Source of the DNA: Mercenaria mercenaria
Taxonomy: Eukaryota; Mollusca; Bivalvia; Venerida; Veneridae
Direction: 5' to 3'
Length of the DNA: 64,000 bases
Assembly (NCBI RefSeq): GCF_021730395.1
Contig: NC_069373.1
Location: 46,156,501 to 46,220,500 of the forward strand
Shown here: piece after piece, positions 54,746 to 64,000 of the stretch
Position numbering within the stretch: position 1 is the first letter of the stretch
Layout of the letters: each line of letters opens with the position of its first letter
Position numbers and translations under genes: made by a program
Notes under the pieces: generated by a model
What the model saw: the letters and a program-made list of their open reading frames with translations, nothing else
Databases searched by the model: none
Told to the model about the DNA's origin: nothing

Positions 54746-56146
54746 GTGATCTGGTGAGGTCCAGGTAATACTAATTGGCGATGCTACGCCAAGACACCGC
54801 ACAAACAGTTACTCGAGGGCCGGATATTCAAGTCTGCACATATGAGGGTTGACCCGGAATAAACGTCACTCGTTATATTGTTACAGAAATTGTATCACGA
54901 TGTACGCTAATTCAATTACGATTACACGGGTAAAATTATTTTCTAGGGTTGTTTCGTTTTAAATACACAGAACTTCAAAATGCATCCACGACGGCATTTC
55001 GCCGCACAAAAAAAAAAATAGTGTTTCTTTCATAAAAAACAAAGGCAATCATCAACTGATATCAAAATAGTACACTTTAACAAATGATTTTATAATGATT
55101 TGAAGTTACGCCTTTCAGAAGTCAACCGCAAACACTATGGTGGCATGCTCGCAAGTTAAAGTCCGCTGTATAGTGCTAAGGCTTGACAAAAATATCAATT
55201 TCTAACGTCTTGCGGCGATCATCGTTACCATGTTTTCTGTACATGCCGATATCTTGATAAGTAAGCAATACATTTTATGATATTTTCATAGATCAAGGTA
55301 TTTGGGTAGGATTTTTTGTTGTTTTATTTTCATTATACGCATTTTTATGGTTCGAGTGACATTAATTTTCGATCAGCCCTCGTACAACCAGTGATAGAAT
55401 ATTTCCAAAAAATTATAGTAAAAATAAAGAAAAACAATTACTTTCTTATTTTTTTTAGTAGTAGCATATTTAAACAATGCACCGTAAATGGAAAACACAT
55501 CATGATGTTACAAAGGAAAACATCAATGAGAGAGTTTCTGTTTTGTTTAATCATCTGCAGCGAAACGTTATGTTCTTTTTTTTCTTTCTTTTTGTTTTCT
55601 TTAAATAACAATTTTTGATTCGAGAAATATCATGAGATCTACTTTTAGGAACAAAGTGAAACTTGATCTTTATCCGGGTTTATGTAAAAACCACAAAATT
55701 ACCACATGAATGTACTAAAATAGTAAAGCTCATTATACGTCACTTAGAGGACGAGAGTTACCTTACACCTCGGAATTTCCAACACCAATGTTCCATCTGG
55801 TATGCAAAAAATAGTGTTGAACGACACCACTCTTCACGACCGCCGTACTATATTACTTGGACGTCGAGACGAACATGCCAACAAGCGTGTCCGACCAGTA
55901 CGTCTTTCTTACTCTGAGATTTGCAACGCCCTCGAGACCAATGTCATTTCATTGATTTCTTCTTATATTATATATTTACTGGAAAAAAATAAAATATTAT
56001 GTATCTAAAGCATTCGTGTATGGTCTCACGAGAATTGTTTTGCCCTCTCAACGGGGTGTTTAATGTAGATCTACACGTTTGATTTACCGGAAGTGACTGC
56101 GTAACGTTTCATCCGAAACAAGTGGGTGATGCCCGGTCCCGGTAAG
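54746..56146 (-). mobile_element. Family D element with nested MITE, duplicate copy B
   Basis: Same order and orientation as copy A, from GAGGTCCAGGTAATACTAAT to GCCCGGTCCCGGTAAG. The stretch 55802-56008 stays open (VLNDTTLHDRRTILLGRRDE then HANKRVRPVRL), whereas copy A has a stop in it. I do not recognise this protein; the frame may be chance. Confidence 0.7.
54843..55382. mobile_element. Mariner-like MITE nested in copy B
   Basis: Same ends as the copy at 52937-53537 and the same TA insertion site within family D sequence (flanks 54841-54842 and 55383-55384). It is 540 bp, about 60 bp shorter through internal deletions. Confidence 0.75.
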
Positions 56147-56384
56147 TATCAAAATCTATTATATCAAATGTATGAAGAGTTAAACAGTTAGTGTTAGTAT
56201 CTTTATTAAGATTAGTTTTGACAATAGATAGCTTTGGATGTAAAATAATTCAAAACATTAGAAACATAAACAGCAATGTAAAAACTCCAAGTGATATTTT
56301 TCGAATTGTAAAAAATTAAACACACGGTCCTATACATTCATTTGGCCATAGAAATTAATAATTATTATAGGTAAATCTACTAGT

Positions 56385-56588
56385 ATGAAATGTTTCATTA
56401 AAATCTACATCGTGAAACTTTTTCTATGAAAAATCATCAAAAGTGCCAGTATTTTCAAACATGTTCTAACAGAATATCAAGCACATGAAATGTTTCATTA
56501 AAATCTACATCGTGAAACTTTTTCTATGAAAAATCATCAAAAGTGCCAGTATTTTCAAACATGTTCTAACAGAATATCAAGCACATGA
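56385..56588. repeat. Perfect 100-bp tandem duplication
   Basis: ATGAAATGTTTCATTAAAAT begins at 56385 and again at 56485, and the two 100-bp units look identical to the eye. Either a very recent event or an assembly artefact. Confidence 0.9.
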
Positions 56589-58179
56589 CCCAGTCGATTT
56601 CCTTCGGATACAATGATGCTTTGAAAACAATATGGCCTAATAAGAACAATATTTGTTTCAAATGTGCTTAACTACCTCAACACAAAATTAATAGACATAA
56701 ACATGAAATCACTGCTGTGTGATCAGCTTTTACAACTATATTTGCCTTTGTTATGCAAATAAAACTAGTACTGTTCGTGAGAACCTATTTTTCGCTAACA
56801 TTCGCGAGTTTAAAAAAAAAATCTTTAACTAGCTCATACCAAAATGCATATGATTTAATACGGTATACTGAGAGCGTCTTGATTGTGGCGTCTTGGCGCG
56901 TATGCGTCGAAATGTTCGCTGTTTCAAACGGGTGTAGGATTATTTGTCTAAAATTATAGTCAATAAGCCGTAATAGAAATAGTTAGAGATCCGGATAATT
57001 TAAACAATCGGCCGATGGAAGCTAGATACAGGGTTTTGTACTTCGTAATAATATACAAGCTGCATCTGATACAGAAAATTTGTAGGCAAGTACTAGTAAA
57101 ATAAATCATTGAGAGTTCGCCATTTTGTGCAAAAAGAGGACAAATCAGAACTAATTCGCGCAAAGTTGAAGTGTTTTACAGTATCACATTTGCTCTGTGT
57201 TGTAATTTTTAAACAACTTTAACATGTTTAACCGTGCCGTTATTTTTTTTGATTTTGCATAATTTATGGTATTTCCTCAAGCTTAAGTAGAGACAAATTT
57301 CAAAATGATGTCCATTGTCCAAAATTTTTGCAGAGAATTCATTACACCATTAATTTAGATGAAAGAAATGTCAAACTATTGGTAAACAATTATAAAACAC
57401 AAAATAAAACTCAGTATCATTTTTTCTAGGGGGCCTCAAGTAAAAGGATTTAAGTCAGAATTCAAACTCCAACATTGAAAATTAAGGTCGAGTCCTGTGG
57501 GACTGTTTAAAGTTTTGTCACTTCATTCAAAAATAAGCTTGGGGCAGAAGTAAAACCTACCTACATTTCTTCCACAATATGTAATCTAAAGAGTAAAGGC
57601 AAAATAGAGAGTAACTCAGTATTTTTAAAGATGTCTAACTCTGCCCCCTTCTGTTTCAGAGGTAAATTCACTTTGAACAAATAAAACATTCCAATTTTGT
57701 ACAATAAATCAATAATAAGTCTTGAAAAAAGTAAAAACTTACTAGAAAAAAAGAATATAAGGGAAAAAAGATCCCAGTGGGGCTTGAACCTATGCCCCCT
57801 TGAAAAATTTAAGCCAAAAGTAGATTTATGGTAAGAATTGAATACTCTTTAAAAGGAAGTTCACTATTAGGTATCTAATACCTTAAAAGAGCGCTTATTG
57901 AAATTTTAGTAAGTTATTTATCGTGAGAGTTTAATGTTACGTGTTTTTCTCTACGCTTGAAATCGTAAAATATTGTTTTTAGAAGTATAATTTCCGTACC
58001 ACAGTATTTATGTGTAAGCTGGTTCCGTGTATATAATTGTCAGCGCTAGTTTACAAATATCAAATACTAGTACATTTAATGATAAAAACGTTGTCCCATT
58101 TTAACAAGATTGAATTTCAGATAGCTTTTGTTAAAATTAATGCAAAATGATTTGTGTAAATTATAGGGGAATTTCACGT
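56589..58179. other. Unassigned intergenic DNA upstream of gene 3
   Basis: No gene. GGGGCTTGAACCTATGCCCC at about 57779 weakly resembles a B-box region of a SINE on the minus strand, but no other SINE part is visible. Confidence 0.35.
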
Positions 58180-58345
58180 AAAATCTTTATTGTTGAAACT
58201 CCCATGGACAAAACTTCCTCATTCCTATCCAGATGTTTAACATTTTATTTGTTCTTTGTGTCGGTGCGACGTTAAACGCAACAAAATAAAAAAAAATCTT
58301 TGTTTTATATTTTAGTGAAAAATATATTGATTAGGATAAACGAAC
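58180..58345 (+). promoter_or_regulatory. Gene 3, 5' untranslated exon and flank (shared with gene 2)
   Basis: Counterpart of 42470-42586: TTGAAACTCCCATG, AAACTTCCTCATTCCT, TTTTATTTGTTC and GATTAGGATAAACGAAC|GTAAGT. It is longer because of a SINE-tail insertion at 58260-58296. Confidence 0.55.
58260..58296 (+). mobile_element. 37-bp SINE-tail insertion with 7-bp TSD
   Basis: GTCGGTGCGACGTTAAACGC then AACAAAATAAAAAAAAA matches the 3' end of the SINE at 7484-7770. TCTTTGT flanks it at 58253-58259 and 58297-58303. It is therefore an extremely 5'-truncated SINE insertion, absent from the matching place in gene 2. Confidence 0.8.
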
Positions 58346-58558
58346 GTAAGTTAAATCTCTGTCTTCTTTTTAGAATAAAACTTTTGAGCTATTGAAAATA
58401 CTGAAGAACTGACCATTTTAAAAAATGCATTTTCAATGTATATTATGTCACTTTTTGAATTTCGGTGTGATTTTTGTCAGTGGATTTTATGCAAAATAAA
58501 CTCATTGAATGAAACATTAACAAAAGTGTTTCTTTGCAGGTATGGTGCATGAAAGAAG

Positions 58559-58589
58559 ATGAAGATTTATCTAATTATAATATGTTTAG
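58559..58589 (+). CDS. Gene 3, signal-peptide exon
   Basis: The exon opens at 58540 after TTTCTTTGCAG. ATG in GAAAGAAGATGAAG matches GGAGAAGATGAAG of gene 2. Donor TTAG|GTATGT, phase 1. Two upstream ATGs (58542, 58550) lie in other frames and are not conserved in gene 2. Confidence 0.72.
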
Positions 58590-61500
58590 GTATGTCAGTT
58601 TTTGTTCTATTTTGAATTTGAATTGAAAAAAAAATAACATCTGTTATGCAATTATGAATTAATTGCTGGACTATATCGTTAAATTTCTTTAAATGGGCCG
58701 GAGGGAAGATTTTATTTTTTATATTTTGTCTCTAATTATCACTGAATAGAAAGGACACAAAATGACGAGTATATATTGAAAACGAAATATGGTATTCATT
58801 ACATTTAAATGTATATCAGTATACAGGTAATAAAACTGTTGCACTAATAATTAAAAAAAAAAAAACATGTATAATATTTCCTAAAAAATCTTTGTATTTT
58901 TAAAAATTAGTATATTAGAGAAAATAAAAATAGCCGGGGAGGTGTAAAAATGGGGATGAAAGGAATAAATCATAGTCTTGTAATCAATTTATTATGGCTT
59001 TCAATTTCACATGTTTTTACTCTGTACGCTCAATTCTGTTTGATCTTGTACTCGTATCAAAATCAGATTTGTAAAATATATGTAAATACATCGTTGAAAC
59101 ATTGCAGAAAATTCAGCATCCTGGTAAACTGAACTGCGCAGGTTAAGGAAAACGAAGCCTTTTTTATTTCCGTAGTTTGTATGTAGCGGCAGCTTTCGCC
59201 ATGAGGTGAAAATGTTGTTTTTTTTCTTTTGATTTTTAGCTCACAATGCTCAGGTGAGTTTTCTGATCGCTCAATGTCCGGCGTCCGTCTGTCAACATTT
59301 AGCTTGTGTATGTGATAGAGGCTGTATTTTTCAACTGATCTTCATGAAATTTTGTCAGAATGATTACCTTGATAAAATCTAGGATGAGTTTGAAATGGGT
59401 TATCTGGGGTCAAAAACTAGGTCACTAGGTCAAATCAAAGAAAAACATTGTGTATGCGATAGAGACTGTATTTTTCAATTAATCTTCATGAATTTTGGTC
59501 AGAAGGATTACCTTGACGAATTCTAGGCCGAGTTTGAAAAAGGTTTATGTGGGGTCAAAAACTAGGTAACTAGGTCAAATCAAAGAAAAACCTTGTGTAT
59601 GCGATAGAGGCCGTATTTTTCAATCAATTTTCATTAATTTTGGTTAGAATGATTGCCTTGATGAAATCTAGGTCAAGTTTGAATACGGGTTATCTGGGGT
59701 CAAAAAGTAGGTCACTAGGTCAAATCAAAGAAAAACCTTGTGTATTTTTCAGTTGATCTTCCTAAAATTAAGTCAAAATGATAACCTTAATGAAACCTAG
59801 GCGAGTTTGAAAATGGGTCATTTGGGGTCAAAAAGTATGTCACTAGGTCAAATCAAAGAAAAACCTTGTGTATACGATAGAGGCCGTATTTTTCTATTGA
59901 TCTTCATGAAATTTGGTCAGAATGATTGCATTGATAAAATCGAGGTCAAATTTGAATATGGGTCATCTGGGGTCAAAAATAAGGTCACTAGGTCAAATCA
60001 AAGATAAACTTTGTGTATGCGATAGAAGCTTTATTTTTCAATTGATTTTCCTGAAATTAAGTGCCTTGATGAAATCTAGGTCAAATTTGAATATGGGTCA
60101 TCTTGGGTCAAAAAGTAGGTCACTAGGTCAAATCAAAGAAAAACCTTATGTATGCGATAGAGGCTGTATTTTCCAATTGATCTTCATGAAATTTGGTCAG
60201 AATGATTGCCTTGATAAAATCTGCCTTAAGTTTGATTATGGGTCATCTGGGATCAAAAAGTAGGTCACTAGGTTAAAAAGTAGGTTACTAGGTCAAATCA
60301 AAGAAAACCTTTCTGTATCCAATAGAGGCTGTATTTTTCAATTGATCTTCATGAAATTTGGTCAGAATGATTGCCTTAATAAAATCTAGGCCGAGTTCGA
60401 ATATGGGTCATCTGGGGTCAAAAACTAGGTCACTAGGTCAAATCAAAGAAAATACTTATTTATACTCAAGATTTTTGCTCCAATTTTAATGATAATTGGT
60501 CAGAATATTTTTTCCATGAAATCACTAGTTCAAACATATTTACACTGTCATGGTGTGTTATGGTGTGTTTCTCAGGTGAGCGACCTAGGACCATCTTAGA
60601 AAACATGGCCGCCAGAGGGCGTGGTCACGTTTTATCAACAGTTTCCTTGAACAAAATCTCCTTCATAACCACTGAATGGATTTTAATGAAACTTTACACA
60701 AATGATCTCTGGGTAGCCCTCTTTCAAAGTTGTTCAAAGGTTCCATTTCATTGCACATGTGGGTCTTTTTTGTTAGAAATAGGTTTTCAGCTATCAGACT
60801 TTAAAAATCTTTTTCTCTAGAGCTTTGGCAAGAGTAAAATCAGTTCTCATTTCAGTCATCAGAACTAGTCAATCACGATGTTTACGCAAACTGAAATATG
60901 AATACCAACTCTTTTCATTTTTCTTAGGACTGGCGACAGAAAGCTTTTGTAGTGGCACGAAGACGGTCAATACAAACACTTGCAAAACAAAATGTAATGT
61001 ACCAGGGATACAATTACTTATAATTAAAAATATTAGAACCCGCACATTTTTATCATTATTAATGTTAAATGTTGTTTTACAGTATTACTTTTTTTCTAAG
61101 TACCGATTAGGTCACAACGAAAAAGTCGTGTTTTTTTTTATTTCAGTTAGAATCAGAATTAGGTAAAAAGTGATTTTGTTATTTATAAACATTTGAGACG
61201 TTTTTGTAATAGTGATCAAAATCATCACTTTACGTCAGATATTTACATAAACAAGATACATATCTTCAGTTTCTTTAGTTATCTTCTTCCCAATGTCATT
61301 TGTACATTTTATAATTAGATGCTGTGTAAAACTAATTGTAAAGTGACGTTTTACTCAAGCTCGTTACAATTATATTTATTTTAACAGTGCACAGTTATAC
61401 TGAACAAACGGTTTTGTTTCTTGAAGCACTGAGCAAATTTTCTAAACAGCCGCTTAGAATGTAAGTATGGCTATGATATGCTGAATATACTTAGGGCCTT

Positions 61501-63317
61501 ACTTTCTTACTTTGCTCAGGATATGTAACTGACTTTTTACCTGACATACTGACTATGATAATTGCTGGCTGTTGACTATGCTGTTATGCTTCTCACCATT
61601 GGTAAGACATTCTGACTATGGTCATGACACACTGGCAATACTTATGACACACTGGCTATTCTTCGGACTTTTGGTTGACCATGCTTAGGCCTTGCTGACG
61701 ATGATTAGTATATTAGTATATACTGACTACGTTACCTACGACATGTTGACTATACTAATGACATGCTAGTTAACCTAAGGACAAGTTCCTAACTAAGGTA
61801 AAGACATGCCTCTGATTTAGATAAAGACAGGCTACCCACTAAACGACTTACTGAAAATACTTATATTATGATGAATATACTTAGGATTTGCTGACTATGC
61901 TTTTGCTAATGACATGTTAAATATGCTTATCATATGACATGCTGTCGTCTATGCTAAATAAATGTTGACTATGCTTAGGACACGCTGACTATGCTTAGGG
62001 CACGCTGACTATGCTTAGGACATGCTGACCATATTAAAGACATGCTGATTATGCTAAGGACCGTGCAAAGAACATGCGGACTATACTAGTGACGTACAGT
62101 TGATTAAGGCTAAGACCTGCTCACTATGCTGAGTACAAATTGCTGATTATGCTTATTGCATACTGACAACGTATTTATGGTCAGGATTCTGACTGCTGTC
62201 TATGCAAAATACCTACTACCGATAACGCGTAGAACATACTTTTATGCTAGGAAAAACCTCCTTTCTGCACTAAGGACATATTGACTTTGCTCAGAACATG
62301 CTGACTATGCCCAGGACATACTACTGTGCATATATGTTACATGCTGATTGTTCCTATGACATGTTGACTACGCTCGTGGCACACTGACTATGCTTAGGAC
62401 ATGCTACTGTCTATATTACGACATTCTGATTATGCTTAAGACATCCGTTTGACTATACTTATGTCATGCTGACTATGCTAAGGCCATATAAATGAGGCAT
62501 GTTGACTATATAACGACATTCGGACTATACCTGGGTCATGTCGACTATGACTATGCTAAAGACTTGCCACTGTCTATATTAGACATGTTGGCTACGCTTA
62601 GGTCATGCTGACTATGCTTAGGACACGCTACTATTCGCTACTATAACAACATTCGGGGCATGCTTAGGTCATGCTGAGTATGCTTAAGCCATGCTGAGTA
62701 TCTTAAGGTCATGCTTACTATGTTTAGGTCATGCTACTGTTTACATTACGAATGTCTGATTATGTTTAGGACATGCTGACTATGCTTTGGACGTGCTACT
62801 GTCTATTCTACGACATGCGGACTATGCTTACAACATGCTACAGACTTTGTGTAGTGTAGGACATGCTAGACAAAGGATATTATGCATATCTTTCTGATAC
62901 AGATTACACGAACAGTTTCAAGGATAAAACAGTCAAGCAAATACTTTTAAAATGCAGAACGACTGGGGTTATCTATTAAAATACAAGAACAAATACAAGC
63001 TCAAACGATTATATATATACTTGTAAATTGTAAAAAGTGATTATAGTCGTAGTGTGATCTTGATTTAATTTAAAACTATTTCATAGATTTTTGTCATGAA
63101 CAAAAATGAAAAATAAAATACTATTTTATTTTTTTTCTTCTTCTTATGATATTTCCTTATGTCGTAGATATACCACACTGTCACTGCTCACTTGCTTTTT
63201 GCTATGGGCATATATTACTTAGTTTTCTTTCCTACAGTGCTGACAATATCGGGGAAACCCCTTTTGCAAATCCACAACACACTGAATATTGTCCGGATTC
63301 AAAAACAAATACTAGTA
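58559..63317 (+). CDS. Gene 3: gene 2 paralogue, N-terminal part (continues past window)
   Basis: Proposed exons: 58559-58589, 60928-60993, 61388-61460 and 63238-63317. Junction phases are 1, 1, 2 and a final 1, with GT/AG throughout. The start MKIYLIIICL aligns with MKFHLITMCL of gene 2. The next exon (GLATESFCSGTKTVNTNTCK then TK) equals the gene 2 Cys exon in length and phase. Later exons read LHSYTEQTVLFLEALSKFSK and ADNIGETPFANPQHTEYCPD. Membrane and tail exons would lie beyond the window. Secreted or type I membrane topology is expected; function unknown. Confidence 0.68.
59237..60885. repeat. Long dispersed repeat with internal ~120-bp tandem units
   Basis: Starts GCTCACAATGCTCAGGTGAG. 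Then eight to nine units follow with GTGTATGCGATAGAGGC, CAATTGATCTTCATGAAATT, GGTCAGAATGATTGCCTTGA and GGGTCAAAAACTAGGTCACT, to about 60470. It closes with CTCAGGTGAGCGACCTAGG, then ATGGCCGCCAGAGGGCG and ACTGAATGGATTTTAATGAA. I recognise this as a type of repeat widespread in bivalves. Open frames on + (MGHLGSKS...) are fortuitous. It lies in intron 2 of gene 3. Confidence 0.8.
60928..60993 (+). CDS. Gene 3, 66-nt Cys exon
   Basis: Acceptor TTTTTCTTAG, donor AAAT|GTAATG, phase 1-1. Cys in FCSG and NTCK; the second Cys aligns with gene 2. Confidence 0.72.
61388..61460 (+). CDS. Gene 3, third coding exon
   Basis: Acceptor TATTTTAACAG, strong donor GAAT|GTAAGT, phase 1-2. Reads HSYTEQTVLFLEALSKFSKQ then PLR. 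The YTxx..FLEALSKF stretch is loosely like CYTQKLLETFK of gene 2. Confidence 0.6.
61480..62875. repeat. Degenerate 20-bp minisatellite
   Basis: Consensus GACATGCTGACTATGCTTAG recurs dozens of times with substitutions and spacing changes, plus a CTACTGTCTATATTACGACA variant. It occupies most of intron 4 of gene 3. Confidence 0.9.
63238..63317 (+). CDS. Gene 3, fourth coding exon
   Basis: Acceptor TTTCCTACAG, donor AGTA|GTAAGT, phase 2-1. Reads ADNIGETPFANPQHTEYCPD then SKTNTS, with one Cys and an NTS site. Confidence 0.6.
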
Positions 63318-64000
63318 GTAAGTTACTTTTTTTCTAATAGTTCTTTTATTCAGCAAAGTTTAAGACACATTTTGTTTCTACATAGAAAAACTTACTTTAA
63401 CTGTATTTTTGACCTTCAAAATATGCTTAAAAATGATTCAATCAATGAAATAGCTAAAACGAATTAAACGAGTATGCGGGTAAAGATCAAAATGAAACCC
63501 GTTGAACTTTATTCGTGTACAACTTGCAACGTATCAAACGTGTGACATCAGAATACCATAGCTATGAAGGGCTGCAAGGTGCATCGGATCGAAAGGCAAC
63601 TGATTTGCCATGGGATGTTGAACTGAAATATGTGGTGGCTTGTTTCTGATTGTGGTAATGTCTTGTTGGCGCCCCGTCAGCGCAAGTGCACGTCAAAAGT
63701 AGGGCGACGAAATGACACATTTTCTGTCTTGTTTGTGCCCTCGTCATGGTGGGAGGCAAGTGACTAGGAGGACACGATAAAGTCGCATTGTGTCGTGTTG
63801 AAACGAGGTTAGGACAACTCATTTTATCTGTTTCACCTTCAGGTTGACATGCAGACAGGCTAATATTGCCACCCAGATAAAAACAGAAAATAACTTTTAC
63901 CGTCTACCGCGTTGAATAGAATTAAACTGAAATGATATTTGCTCAGTGGAATGCCAAGAGACCTGTATTTACTTTAATTTACTTCAATTACTGGGAAAAT
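63318..64000. other. Intron of gene 3 to window end
   Basis: A minus-strand open frame at 63562-63822 (SCPPSHLPPT, CTCADGAPT) is GC-richer than its surroundings. It may be part of a dispersed repeat; no gene is supported. Confidence 0.35.

Noticed and set aside
57770-57840. Minus-strand tRNA or SINE head (GGGGCTTGAACC)
   Set aside because: Only one short motif resembling a B box; no A box, body or tail.
59807-60263. Open frames reading MGHLGSKS repeatedly
   Set aside because: They follow the ~120-bp tandem units of a dispersed bivalve repeat; no conserved domain.

Overview
This looks like a nuclear window from a bivalve mollusc, probably a venerid-type clam. The inference rests on AT-rich, intron-rich DNA, a secreted dermatopontin-like gene (a family common in mollusc matrices), tRNA-derived SINEs of kinds I associate with bivalves, many small foldback/MITE elements and abundant tandem repeats. 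No bacterial, organellar or CRISPR-like organisation is present. Coding sequence is sparse and all convincing genes lie on the + strand.

Layout. (1) About 2.1-12.8 kb: a dermatopontin-like gene in four recognisable coding exons. Its 6.1 kb and 3.7 kb introns hold foldback elements, an opposed pair of SINEs, a LINE tail and a roughly 60-bp satellite. (2) 13.5-15.2 kb: a 5'-truncated L1/Tx1-like LINE with poly(A) and a perfect 12-bp target-site duplication. (3) 16.8-23.3 kb: palindromic elements, then a 5.5 kb array of a ~413-bp satellite with about 14 units; one diverged piece of the same family sits inverted at 26.1 kb. (4) 23.3-29 kb: mostly unassigned DNA with a retroelement fossil on the minus strand and a TA-flanked MITE. 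(5) 29.15-36.0 kb: gene 1, a small single-pass membrane protein with a long acidic tail; its introns carry a 47-bp minisatellite, a SINE, a foldback with ~360-bp arms and a degenerate minisatellite. (6) 36.6-42 kb: a SINE whose body has become a 107-bp tandem array, dispersed elements, and a 40-bp array. (7) 42.5-49.6 kb: gene 2, receptor-like (signal peptide, Cys-containing ectodomain, Thr-rich stalk, one membrane segment, tail with seven YxxL motifs). (8) 52-56.1 kb: a ~1.4 kb block present twice, each copy carrying the same nested mariner-like MITE. (9) 58.2 kb to the window end: gene 3, a paralogue of gene 2 that runs off the window.

Genes 2 and 3 share the 5' untranslated exon, the signal-peptide exon and a 66-nt Cys exon with identical phases. 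Genes 1 and 2 share the membrane-exon and juxtamembrane-exon phase pattern (1-2, then 2-0) and a similar membrane helix. The right half of the window therefore reads as a local family of small receptor-like membrane proteins, expanding by tandem duplication in repeat-rich DNA. The tyrosine-motif tail of gene 2 suggests signalling, possibly in immunity; that function is inference. Exon boundaries are read by eye from splice consensus and phase and are not supported by transcripts.
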